Shown piece after piece: positions 25,326 through 33,978 of a stretch of 64,000 nt of DNA. The position numbers were made by a program, and so were the translations under genes. This DNA is from Flavobacterium frigidimaris (GTDB lineage: Bacteria > Bacteroidota > Bacteroidia > Flavobacteriales > Flavobacteriaceae), in NCBI GenBank assembly GCA_900129595.1, contig FQWG01000005.1, positions 186,001 to 250,000 on the forward strand. Direction: 5' to 3'. Position 1 is the stretch's first letter. Every line of letters begins with the position of its first letter. The notes under the pieces were generated by a model. The model was not told the DNA's origin. It saw only the letters and a program-made list of their open reading frames with translations, and did not search any database.

Positions 25326-27881
25326 ATGGATATGAACAAGAAAATGTTTACACAGTATAACAGCATTATTCTGCTGCTTTGCATGATGATGGGATTATCT
25401 GTTTTTTCACAGAATACAGCGATAAAAAGAATGGGATCGGTTGATACGCAGTCATTTGATGATAATTGGCTTTTTTCAAGATACGGATCTCAGGCTGACG
25501 GATTAGTTAAGGAAGAGCCTAAGAATTTAGAATCTGTTGCTACGAATGAAACCAACTGGGAAAAACTGAATTTGCCTCACGATTGGGCTATCAAAGGACC
25601 TTTTAGAATTGAATTAAGAGGAGAAACAGGTAAATTGCCGTGGAAAGGAATTGGCTGGTACCGCAAACATTTTACTGTTCCGGCGTCAGATGTAGGAAAA
25701 CAGGTTTTTGTTGATTTTGATGGCGCAATGGCGAATGCCAAAGTGTACCTGAACGGGAGCTATGTGGGAACCTGGCCATACGGTTACAATTCGTTTCGTA
25801 TGAATCTGACTCCATTTTTAAAATTTGGACAGGAAAATATTTTAGCGGTTCGTCTGGATACAGAAAACTGGGACTCACGCTGGTATCCGGGTGCCGGAAT
25901 TTATCGTCATGTCTGGCTGGTAAAAACCAATCCGGTGCATGTTGACCACTGGGGAACGTATATTACGACTCCAAATATTACGAAAGAAACCGCTGATGTC
26001 AGAGTACTGGTAAAGGTTGACAACGCTACAAATAAAACTGTAAAAGCGGTTGTTACAACCGACTTATACGAAATGGATATCCACGATAAGCCTAAAGCAA
26101 AAGCAGGATCATTAATTTCTTCTACACTTGAAATTAAACCAAACACAACCGAAGAAGCAGAAACACATTCGGTTTTGCACCATCCTAAATTATGGGATTT
26201 AAAAACGCCCAATCGTTATGTGGCACAAACTAAAGTTACTGTCGAAGGAAAAGTAGTGGATATTTATAATACGCCTTTTGGTGTGCGTACGATTGAATTT
26301 ACGGCAAGAAACGGATTCCTGTTGAATGGAAAAAAAGTAGAGATTTTCGGGACTTGCAACCATCATGATTTAGGTGCTTTGGGAGCCGCGATCAATACTT
26401 CGGCATTAAAAAGACAACTGGTCATTTTAAAAGAAATGGGCTGTAACTCTTTGCGTACTTCTCATAATCCTCCTGCGCCGGAATTGTTGGAACTGGCAGA
26501 TAAAATGGGATTTTTAGTTTGGGACGAAGCATTTGATGCCTGGAAAACAGGAAAGAAAAAGAACGATTATAATCTGATTTTTGATCAATGGCACGAAAAA
26601 GATCTGGTCGCTTTAGTACACAGAGACAGAAACAATCCTTCGGTATTTATCTGGTCCATTGGAAATGAAGTACCGGATCAGCAAAACGTAAAACTGACCA
26701 AAGAGCTGGCAGATATTATGCGCAGAGAAGATCCAACGCGTCCAATTTCTAACGGATATAATGATCCGGATGGAGGAAGAGGATCTGGTGCCGCTGTTGC
26801 ACTCGACGTGATGGGAGTAAACTATTTCTTCGACCAGCAGCCAAAATGGGATGCTGATCCAAGATATGCGAATAAGCCAACACTTGGCAGCGAAACAGCT
26901 TCAACAGTCAGTTCTCGTGGTGAATATTTCTTTGACGATAAATACAACAAAACATCCTGGCAAATTTCGTCTTATGATGATGCGTTCCCGGGATGGGGCT
27001 GTTCGCCTGATACACAATTTCGTACCAATGCAAAATACCCACATTTATTGGGAGAATATGTCTGGACCGGTTTTGATTATCTGGGAGAACCAACACCGTA
27101 CAATTCAGATGAAACCAATTTATTAAACTTTAGAACTGACCCCTCAAAACAAACTGAACTGGAAGCAAAATTAGCCGAATTACAAAAAAGTAATCCGCCA
27201 TCAAGAAGCAGTTATTTTGGAATTATTGATATGGCAGGTTTCCCAAAAGACCGTTATTACAGTTATAAATCACATTGGAGGCCAGACGTACCAACGGCTC
27301 ACATATTGCCACACTGGAACTGGAGTGAACGTGTTGGAAAAGTAGTCCCTGTACATGTTTATACTTCGGGTGATGAAGGCGAATTGTTTCTAAACGGAAA
27401 AAGCCTGGGCAGAAAGAAAATGACAGCAGGGAAAGATTTTCGTTTGACGTGGGATGATGTGGTTTATACTCCCGGAGAATTGAAAGTCGTCTGTTATAAA
27501 AAAGGAAAAAAATGGGCGACAGATGTTGTTAAAACCACCGGAATTGCGACAAAACTAAAAATGTCTCCTGACAGAACAGAAGTACTTGCAGACGATGTTG
27601 ATTTTGTTTTCGTAACAGTAGATATTAGTGATAGTAATGGTTTGCTCGTTCCGCGTTCAAATCCATTAGTAAGGTTTTCGATAGAAGGAGCGGGAGAAAT
27701 TGTGGCAACAGACAACGGAGACGCAACGAGTTTTGTGCCTTTTCAAAGTACAGAGAGACCTGCTTATAACGGAAAAGTTTTAGCGATTGTGAAAGCGAAG
27801 AAAGATCAAAAAGGACAATTTACGGTAAAAGCAGAAAGTGCAGGATTGCAGGCTGCAACAACAACGATCAGAATCAAATAG
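25326..27881 (+). CDS. Exported beta-galactosidase-like enzyme, GH2
   Basis: An 851-residue exported enzyme with the signal peptide ending LSVFSQ. The domain order is the N-terminal sugar-binding jelly roll (to about 220), an immunoglobulin-like sandwich (to about 330), the catalytic barrel (from NGKKVEIFGTCNHHDLGALG), a DUF4982-like domain (YTSGDEGELFLNGKSLGR) and a final Ig-like domain. The acid/base is Glu448 in WSIGNEVPD; Glu523 in LGSETASTVSSRG is my candidate nucleophile. LacZ-like activity on beta-galactosides is the family norm, with beta-glucuronidase or mannosidase as alternatives. It is downstream of the GH110 gene and would act on the galactose exposed by it. Confidence 0.88.
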   Translation: MDMNKKMFTQYNSIILLLCMMMGLSVFSQNTAIKRMGSVDTQSFDDNWLFSRYGSQADGLVKEEPKNLESVATNETNWEKLNLPHDWAIKGPFRIELRGETGKLPWKGIGWYRKHFTVPASDVGKQVFVDFDGAMANAKVYLNGSYVGTWPYGYNSFRMNLTPFLKFGQENILAVRLDTENWDSRWYPGAGIYRHVWLVKTNPVHVDHWGTYITTPNITKETADVRVLVKVDNATNKTVKAVVTTDLYEMDIHDKPKAKAGSLISSTLEIKPNTTEEAETHSVLHHPKLWDLKTPNRYVAQTKVTVEGKVVDIYNTPFGVRTIEFTARNGFLLNGKKVEIFGTCNHHDLGALGAAINTSALKRQLVILKEMGCNSLRTSHNPPAPELLELADKMGFLVWDEAFDAWKTGKKKNDYNLIFDQWHEKDLVALVHRDRNNPSVFIWSIGNEVPDQQNVKLTKELADIMRREDPTRPISNGYNDPDGGRGSGAAVALDVMGVNYFFDQQPKWDADPRYANKPTLGSETASTVSSRGEYFFDDKYNKTSWQISSYDDAFPGWGCSPDTQFRTNAKYPHLLGEYVWTGFDYLGEPTPYNSDETNLLNFRTDPSKQTELEAKLAELQKSNPPSRSSYFGIIDMAGFPKDRYYSYKSHWRPDVPTAHILPHWNWSERVGKVVPVHVYTSGDEGELFLNGKSLGRKKMTAGKDFRLTWDDVVYTPGELKVVCYKKGKKWATDVVKTTGIATKLKMSPDRTEVLADDVDFVFVTVDISDSNGLLVPRSNPLVRFSIEGAGEIVATDNGDATSFVPFQSTERPAYNGKVLAIVKAKKDQKGQFTVKAESAGLQAATTTIRIK

Positions 27882-27910
27882 TCTATTGGGTGTAATTACT
27901 AAAATTTAAT

Positions 27911-28052
27911 TTAACACATAGAAACATAGATTTTTGATCTGTAAAAAAGAGTATAAAAGAAACATGTTTCTTACACATAACCGAGCTCTGTGCCTTTTAA
28001 AGAAGTGAAACGCCTTTTTTAAGCATGTAGAATCTATGTTTCTATGTGTTAA
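27911..28052 (+). repeat. Inverted-repeat intergenic element, copy 2 (perfect arms)
   Basis: A 142-bp element with 22-bp terminal arms that are perfect inverted repeats (27911-27932, beginning TTAACACATAGAAACATAG, and 28031-28052). The interior is collinear with copy 3 at 46965-47106, which has the same length. Upstream, about 20 further bases (GTGTAATTACTAAAATTT) are shared with copy 3, and a looser complementary match lies beyond the right arm, so the full unit may be near 190 bp. It lies in the 219-bp gap between the GH2 and GH29 genes. No coding sequence. Confidence 0.88.
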
Positions 28053-28100
28053 AATATTACGCCAAAGTAGTTAAAATAATAAATATTAAAAGAAATAGAA

Positions 28101-29438
28101 ATGATTAAGAAAATAATTTTAGCAGCTTTAGTTGTTGGAACAAGTATCACGGGCATTGCGCAGAACAAAATTGCTGCAAAAGATATTGCTGAAAAAATGA
28201 AATGGTTTGAAGATGCCAAACTGGGAATCTTCATTCACGCCGGAATTTATTCGGTTGCAGATGTTTCTGAATCGTGGAGTTTTCACAACGGGAAAATCTC
28301 TGTAGAGGATTATATGAAACAGCAAAAAAGCTACACTCTGAGTAAATACGATCCTGCTGCCTGGGCAGATATGATCAAAGATTCAGGTGCCAAATATGCC
28401 GTAATCACTACAAAACACCACGATGGTGTGGCGATGTACGATACGAAATTAGGGAAACTGAGTTCAGTAAAAACCTGTCCGGCCAAAAAAGACATGATAA
28501 AACCTTTTTTTGAAGAATTGCGCAAAAGAGACATAAAATGCGGTGCTTATTTCTCTTTAATCGACTGGACACACAATGATTATCCGGGTTTTCTGAAAGA
28601 TAAAGCACGTTACGACATCAAAAAAGAACCGGCCCGCTGGGAACGTTTCCAGAAGTTCTTTCAGGGGCAAATCAAAGAAATTTCAGACGGGTACAATCCT
28701 GATTTATGGTGGTTTGATGGCGATTGGGAACACAGCGCTGACGAATGGCAAGCTGAAAAGACACGTAAAATGATGTTAGACCGAAATCCTAATACAATCA
28801 TCAACGGACGTTTGCAGGGATATGGTGATTATGATACTCCGGAGCAAAACTTTCCGGTAGTGCGTCCGGCATTCAGATGGTGGGAATTGTGTATGACCAT
28901 GAATGAAAACTGGGGATACCGTGTAAGCGATAACAATTGGAAAACACCCTACGAGATTATCACTATTTTTGTAGATGCAGTTTCAAACGGTGGGAATCTG
29001 TTATTAGACATCGGACCAAAACCTGACGGAACTTATCCTGAAACGGTTGTGTCTACCCTGAAAGAACTTGGAGACTGGAACAGAAGAAACGGAGAAGGTA
29101 TTTTTGGAACTATTCCCGGAATTGAATTAGGGCACTTTTACGGACCTACGACACTTTCTAAAGATTCTAAAACACTTTACTTATTTGTTCACGGAAAAAC
29201 TTCAGGGCAATTGATGCTGAAAGGACTTGATAATAAAATTCAGGACATTACGGTTTTAGGTTCCAATACAAAACTGACGCATAAAGTAGTAGGTAAAATT
29301 TCCTGGAGCGCAGTTCCGGGATTGGTTTACATCGATTTGCCGGAAAATACTGCAGACAAATATGTGACTTGTATCAAAGTAACATTAGACGCACCAATTA
29401 AATTGTACAGAGGCCAGGGAGGTTTCCTTACCAATTAA
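28101..29438 (+). CDS. Exported alpha-L-fucosidase, GH29
   Basis: A 445-residue exported fucosidase with a signal peptide ending GIAQ (residue 20). The barrel shows ITTKHHDGVAMYDTKL and nucleophile Asp206 in DLWWFDGDWEHS. A short beta-sandwich ends the protein, with no extra binding module. It is separated from the GH2 gene by the inverted-repeat element, so it may be read through or have its own promoter. The HHDG motif has Val rather than the usual Phe after Gly, a mild difference from the other three fucosidases of the island, consistent with a separate subgroup. Confidence 0.92.
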   Translation: MIKKIILAALVVGTSITGIAQNKIAAKDIAEKMKWFEDAKLGIFIHAGIYSVADVSESWSFHNGKISVEDYMKQQKSYTLSKYDPAAWADMIKDSGAKYAVITTKHHDGVAMYDTKLGKLSSVKTCPAKKDMIKPFFEELRKRDIKCGAYFSLIDWTHNDYPGFLKDKARYDIKKEPARWERFQKFFQGQIKEISDGYNPDLWWFDGDWEHSADEWQAEKTRKMMLDRNPNTIINGRLQGYGDYDTPEQNFPVVRPAFRWWELCMTMNENWGYRVSDNNWKTPYEIITIFVDAVSNGGNLLLDIGPKPDGTYPETVVSTLKELGDWNRRNGEGIFGTIPGIELGHFYGPTTLSKDSKTLYLFVHGKTSGQLMLKGLDNKIQDITVLGSNTKLTHKVVGKISWSAVPGLVYIDLPENTADKYVTCIKVTLDAPIKLYRGQGGFLTN

Positions 29439-29494
29439 CCAAAGAATATAAAATGGCATCTTCATTTTAGAAGATGATATTTTTTTATCGTTCT

Positions 29495-29510
29495 GGTTAA
29501 TCGATTTAGT
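29495..29510. promoter_or_regulatory. Operator-like palindrome, site 5
   Basis: GGTTAATCGATTTAGT matches 13 of 16 consensus bases, with the right half perfect. It lies 98 bp upstream of the GH3 start, after the end of the GH29 gene. Confidence 0.55.
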
Positions 29511-29607
29511 AAAAAAATAAGCAGATAGATTTACAAATGCATTCAATACATTGAATGAGTTAGTCGTAGTAACTCTTTTGATGCATTTCATAAAAAAAAA
29601 TAAAATC

Positions 29608-32277
29608 ATGAATAAAAAAGCACTTTTAATAGGTTTGTTTCTGGGAGTTCAGACATTATTCTCTCAGAATGTTCCAAATTATAAAAACCCAAAATTGCCT
29701 GTTGAAGAGCGTGTTCAGGATTTATTGTCCCGAATGACCGTAGAGGAAAAGTTTTGGCAAATGTTCATGATTCCCGGTGATTTGTCTGACGGCGCTGAGC
29801 ATTATAAAAACGGAATATTCGGTTTTCAGGTGAGTGCCAAAGGAAGTACTGATGCCAGTAATCAAATTTTAGATTACAGCGCAGCAAGTAATGCAAAGGA
29901 AACAGTAAAACTGATCAATAAAATACAACACTATTTTGTAGAAAAAACACGTCTGGGAATTCCAATTATTGCTTTTGATGAAGCTTTGCATGGATTGGTA
30001 AGGGACGGAGCAACTGCTTTTCCTCAATCTATTTCGCTGGCGGCAACATTTGATCCCGGATTGATGAAAAGAGTTTCGACAGCTATCGCATTAGAATCAA
30101 AAAGCCGTGGTATTCGTCAGATTTTATCGCCCGTTGTCAACCTGGCTTCTGATGTACGTTGGGGACGTGTAGAGGAAACGTATGGCGAAGATCCCTTTCT
30201 TTCTGCAAAAATGGGCGTGGCGTATGTATCGTCTTTTGAGGAAAGAGGCGTGATTACAACTCCAAAACATTTCCTCGCAAATAGCGGAGACGGTGGTCGT
30301 GACAGTTACCCGATTGAGTACAACGAACGTTATCTGGAGGAATATCAGTTACCGCCTTTTCGTGCTTGCTTTGAAGAGGGCGGAAGCCGAAGTGTTATGA
30401 CTTCATACAATAGTATAAACGGAAGTCCTTGTACAGCAAACGACTGGCTGTTGAATAAAAAACTGAAAGGGCAAATGAATTTTAAAGGATTCATTATTTC
30501 AGATGCAAATGCCGTTGGAGGAGGAAATGTATTGCATTATACTGCAAAAGATTACCCGGAATCCGGTGCCAATGCAATCAATAATGGTTTAGATGTGATT
30601 TTTCAAACCGCTTACGATCATTACAAATTATTCCAGCCGCCTTTTCTGGATGGAAGAATCGACATGAAAAACATTGACGAATCTGTAGCGAGAGTTTTAA
30701 GACTGAAATTTGAACTGGGATTGTTCGAAAACCCTTATGCTGATGAAAAAGAAACAAACAAATGGAACGGAAATCCGCTGCATAAGTTACTGTCTAGAGA
30801 AGCGGCTGAAAAAGGAATGGTATTGTTGAAAAATGAAAACAATGTTTTACCTCTTAACAAATCGATACAATCAATTGCCTTAATAGGAAATGATATTACC
30901 GAAGCACGATTGGGAGGCTACAGCGGACCCGGTAATGGAAAAGTGAGTATGCTTGAAGGAATAAAAGCGAAGTTAGGAAAATCAACCGTTATCAATCTGG
31001 CAGAAGGCTGCGCAAGAAAAAGCACCGATTATGTTCCTGTGCCGGCAGCTAATTTATTTAGTATTGAAAAAGGAAAAAGCGCAAACGGATTAACAGGTGA
31101 ATATTTTAATAATGTGCAGTTAACCGGAAGCCCGGTCCTGACAAGATTAGACAATGCGATTAATTTTGACTGGACGCTGTATTCTCCGGATCAGGAAAAA
31201 ATTAACTACGATTTTTATTCGGTTAAGTGGAGCGGAAAAATAAAAGCGCCAGTCACCGGAACGTATAAAATTGGTTTTGAAGGCAATGATGGTTATCGTT
31301 TGTATCTGAACGGAAAACTAATAATTGACAATTGGAAAAGCCAGACCTATTCGACAAAACTGGTTGATTTCAATTTTGAAAAAAATAAAGAATACGACAT
31401 CAGAATTGAGTTTTTCGAATCGCAGGGATATGCTAAATTCAAACTGGTCTGGAATGTTGATGTGAATAACGATTGGCAAAAGAAAATTGAAGAAGCTGTA
31501 GCTGCTGCTAAAAAATCAGATGTAGCTGTTATTGCTGCCGGAATCGAAGAAGGAGAGTTCAATGACAGAGCTTATTTAGGTTTGTTAGGACATCAGGAAG
31601 AATTGATAAACGCTGTGGCGGCAACAGGAAAACCGGTTGTAGTGATTTTAGTGGGAGGAAGTGCTATCACGATGGACAAATGGATCAACAATGTACCTTC
31701 AATTTTAGATGTTTGGTATCCGGGCGAAGATGGCGGACATGCCGTAGCCAATATTTTGTTTGGAGATAAAAATCCTGCCGGACGTTTACCAATTACTTTC
31801 CCGGTTTTCGAAGGGCAATTGCCCTTGGTATACAACCACAAACCAACAGGCCGTTCAGATGATTATACCAATTTAAACGGTGCTCCTTTATTCCCTTTTG
31901 GTTTCGGGTTGAGTTATTCAACTTTTGAGTACAGTAATATGCGATTGAGTAAAAAGCAAATAATGAAATCAGAAGCAATAAAAGTGTATTGCACAATAAA
32001 AAATACAAGTAAAGTTGATGGCGATGAAGTCGTTCAGTTGTACGTACGGGATGTTTTGGCATCTCTTGCACAACCGATCAAACAGTTGAAAGGTTTTCAT
32101 AGAATTTCGCTTAAAGCGGGAGAATCACAAGAAATTTCGTTTGATATCAGCAAAGAAACACTTCAAATGTTGAACGAAGAAATGAAATGGGTGGTCGAAC
32201 CGGGTGATTTCAGAATCATGATTGGTGCTTCTTCAAGAGATATTCGATTGAGAGAAATTCTTACCGTTAAGGAGTAA
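29608..32277 (+). CDS. Exported GH3 glycoside hydrolase with PA14 insert
   Basis: An 889-residue exported enzyme. The ATG at 29608 is preferred because it begins a clear signal peptide, MNKKALLIGLFLGVQTLFSQ; the frame is open upstream. The GH3 barrel has nucleophile Asp299 in GFIISDANAVGGG. The C-terminal sandwich domain is split by a PA14 module at about 470-610 (LTGEYFNNVQLTGSPV, then GTYKIGFEGNDGYRLYLNG), and a fibronectin-III-like end closes it. PA14-containing GH3 enzymes are usually beta-glucosidases or related beta-glycosidases, with sugar selection by PA14. The linkage here is not readable. An operator-like site lies just upstream. Confidence 0.9.
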   Translation: MNKKALLIGLFLGVQTLFSQNVPNYKNPKLPVEERVQDLLSRMTVEEKFWQMFMIPGDLSDGAEHYKNGIFGFQVSAKGSTDASNQILDYSAASNAKETVKLINKIQHYFVEKTRLGIPIIAFDEALHGLVRDGATAFPQSISLAATFDPGLMKRVSTAIALESKSRGIRQILSPVVNLASDVRWGRVEETYGEDPFLSAKMGVAYVSSFEERGVITTPKHFLANSGDGGRDSYPIEYNERYLEEYQLPPFRACFEEGGSRSVMTSYNSINGSPCTANDWLLNKKLKGQMNFKGFIISDANAVGGGNVLHYTAKDYPESGANAINNGLDVIFQTAYDHYKLFQPPFLDGRIDMKNIDESVARVLRLKFELGLFENPYADEKETNKWNGNPLHKLLSREAAEKGMVLLKNENNVLPLNKSIQSIALIGNDITEARLGGYSGPGNGKVSMLEGIKAKLGKSTVINLAEGCARKSTDYVPVPAANLFSIEKGKSANGLTGEYFNNVQLTGSPVLTRLDNAINFDWTLYSPDQEKINYDFYSVKWSGKIKAPVTGTYKIGFEGNDGYRLYLNGKLIIDNWKSQTYSTKLVDFNFEKNKEYDIRIEFFESQGYAKFKLVWNVDVNNDWQKKIEEAVAAAKKSDVAVIAAGIEEGEFNDRAYLGLLGHQEELINAVAATGKPVVVILVGGSAITMDKWINNVPSILDVWYPGEDGGHAVANILFGDKNPAGRLPITFPVFEGQLPLVYNHKPTGRSDDYTNLNGAPLFPFGFGLSYSTFEYSNMRLSKKQIMKSEAIKVYCTIKNTSKVDGDEVVQLYVRDVLASLAQPIKQLKGFHRISLKAGESQEISFDISKETLQMLNEEMKWVVEPGDFRIMIGASSRDIRLREILTVKE

Positions 32278-32303
32278 GCAGGATAAATTTTAAAGTAATA
32301 AAA

Positions 32304-32335
32304 TAGCAGTATCGTGATACCATCACGTACTGCTA
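32304..32335. other. Long hairpin after the GH3 gene
   Basis: Arms TAGCAGTATCGTGAT and ATCACGTACTGCTA pair over 14 bp with one bulged T and a 3-nt loop. No T run follows, so it may protect the 3' end of the GH3 message rather than terminate it. Confidence 0.6.
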
Positions 32336-32391
32336 ATTACAGGCATAAATAATTTAATTAGAAAAATAAGCGTTAACATATATTTATGTTA

Positions 32392-32419
32392 AAGACTTCA
32401 TGATTTGAAGGCTTTTTTT
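32392..32419 (+). terminator. Probable terminator downstream of GH3
   Basis: AAGACTTC and GAAGGCTT pair with one mismatch around a 7-nt loop, followed by a run of T. Confidence 0.5.
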
Positions 32420-32603
32420 GGCAGTTTTTTTACGGGTTTAATTTTTCTTAAATTTTAGGCTGTTTTTCTGATTTATTAGAAAAATAATGCTGGTTTTTAT
32501 CTTGTACCTATTTTATTTATAGTCATTTAGCTGTATTTTTTGAATAAATTTTCTTTATGTGTTAAAAAAATAAAAGAGATGTAAAAAAAATGCTAAAACG
32601 TTT

Positions 32604-32633
32604 TTGTAAATCGTTTTATTAAATATATATTTG
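32604..32633 (+). promoter_or_regulatory. Bacteroidota-type promoter of the LacI-family gene
   Basis: TTG at 32604-32606, a 19-bp spacer and TATATTTG at 32626-32633 fit the -33/-7 consensus exactly. The gene starts 39 bp downstream. The palindrome of site 6 fills the spacer. Confidence 0.7.
32605..32620. promoter_or_regulatory. Operator-like palindrome, site 6, inside the LacI promoter
   Basis: TGTAAATCGTTTTATT matches 12 of 16 consensus bases. It lies between the -33 and -7 elements of the LacI-gene promoter, as expected for autoregulation. Confidence 0.55.
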
Positions 32634-32672
32634 CTTAAATAAATTAACTAATATTTAAGATAAGCTTAACGT

Positions 32673-33686
32673 TTGATGAAGAAAAAGATTACCATTAAAG
32701 ATATTGCAAAGGCTGCAAATGTATCGGTTACGACGGTTTCATTTGTCCTGAATGATAAAGGAGAGAAGATGGGAATCAGCAAAGAAGTAATTAAGAAAGT
32801 TCTAAAAGTTACTGAGGAAATGAAATTTAAACTCAATATGATTGCCAGCAGTTTGAGGACTGGTAAAACAAGATCAATTGGGCTTATAGTAGAAGATATT
32901 TCGAATCGGTTTTTTTCTGATTTGGCAAGAGTAATCGAGAGAGAAGCAATAGATCTAAATTACAGGGTATTTTATTGCAGCACGGGCGGAAATGACGAAC
33001 GTGCGATTGAGTTGGTCGATAGCTTATTGCAGGCAAATGTAGATGGTTTTATAATAACGCCTACAGAAAATATGAAAACCACAATAGATCGATTGATAGC
33101 ACTTCAGTGTCCCGTTGTTTTGGTTGACCGGTATTTTGAAGAACAGGAGGTGAGCCATGTAGTGTTGGATAATTTCGACGGAGCCCGGACGGCAACACAG
33201 TATCTTTTGAAAAACGGATTCAAAAACATAGCATTTGTTACGAATTCTTCACAGTTGATTCAGATGAATTTAAGAAAGCAGGGATATGTAAATGCGTTGA
33301 AAGAAGCAGGATTGTATGATGACTCCAGAATTCTTGATTTGGAATATTATATAACAGAAGAAGAACGCATCAACGAGATTGCTGATTTTTTGAGTAATCT
33401 AAAAATTGACGCTGTTTTATTTAGTGCCAATTATTTGCTGCTCGCCGGCTTGCAGTCCTTAAGGAAATTGGGATTGAAAATTCCAACAGATAAAGCAGTA
33501 ATTAGTTTTGATGATCATGAGAGTTTTAGATTACACGCTCCTTCTATTACCGTTTTATCCCAGCCAATTGAAGAGATGGGAAAAAAAACAGTACGATTAT
33601 TAATGAAGCAAATGAACGAAGGCAGCACTTACATCATCGAGAAAGAAAAGAAAAAAGGAAGCCTAATTATAAGGGAATCGGTTTAG
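32673..33686 (+). CDS. LacI-family transcriptional regulator
   Basis: A 337-residue repressor. The helix-turn-helix is TIKDIAKAANVSVTTVSFVL, followed by a hinge helix region (MIASSLRTGKTRSIGLIVED) and a periplasmic-binding-protein-like sensor. It sits between the glycosidase operon and susCD. Operator-like palindromes with a central CG, the usual form for LacI-family operators, occur in its own promoter, before susC and at six other loci in the island. I therefore infer that it is the local repressor, released by a sugar such as fucose or a galactoside. The effector is not known. Confidence 0.92.
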   Translation: MMKKKITIKDIAKAANVSVTTVSFVLNDKGEKMGISKEVIKKVLKVTEEMKFKLNMIASSLRTGKTRSIGLIVEDISNRFFSDLARVIEREAIDLNYRVFYCSTGGNDERAIELVDSLLQANVDGFIITPTENMKTTIDRLIALQCPVVLVDRYFEEQEVSHVVLDNFDGARTATQYLLKNGFKNIAFVTNSSQLIQMNLRKQGYVNALKEAGLYDDSRILDLEYYITEEERINEIADFLSNLKIDAVLFSANYLLLAGLQSLRKLGLKIPTDKAVISFDDHESFRLHAPSITVLSQPIEEMGKKTVRLLMKQMNEGSTYIIEKEKKKGSLIIRESV

Positions 33687-33708
33687 GAATTGTATTCCTT
33701 TTTTTTTA
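33685..33708 (+). terminator. Terminator overlapping the end of the LacI gene
   Basis: AGGAAT and ATTCCT with a 3-nt loop form a short hairpin, followed by nine T. It begins within the stop codon of the LacI-family gene. Confidence 0.65.
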
Positions 33709-33716
33709 CATAATTT

Positions 33717-33732
33717 ACTAAAACGTTATAGT
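33717..33732. promoter_or_regulatory. Operator-like palindrome, site 7, upstream of susC
   Basis: ACTAAAACGTTATAGT matches 13 of 16 consensus bases and is close to a palindrome in itself around ACGT. It lies 247 bp upstream of the SusC-like start. Confidence 0.6.
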
Positions 33733-33978
33733 AGGGGCTTAACGTGAATTAGGATAGCAAACCAGAAAAATAAAGAGAATTATTAAATAAAAAAAAGAAC
33801 GCTTATGAGGTAAAAGAAAACAAGAGGCATTAATCAGAAACTTAATTATTGTGAAATCCTTGTGAGGAGAATTAACAATAAAAAAAATGAAGGTTTTAGC
33901 GTTCCGTATTTTAAGCAAACAGAACCTTATAACCTCAAACAAAATTACAAACCAAACTTAACCAAACCAAAATTAATT

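Larger units (their letters stand above)
32278..32672. other. Gene-free 395-bp stretch between GH3 and LacI genes
   Basis: It holds a long hairpin (32304-32335), a terminator-like hairpin (32392-32419), a palindrome, and the lacI-type gene promoter. No coding fragment was seen. Confidence 0.7.

Noticed and set aside
33862..33978. Upstream ATG as the start of the SusC-like protein
   Set aside because: It would place 39 polar residues before a clear signal peptide that begins at 33979.
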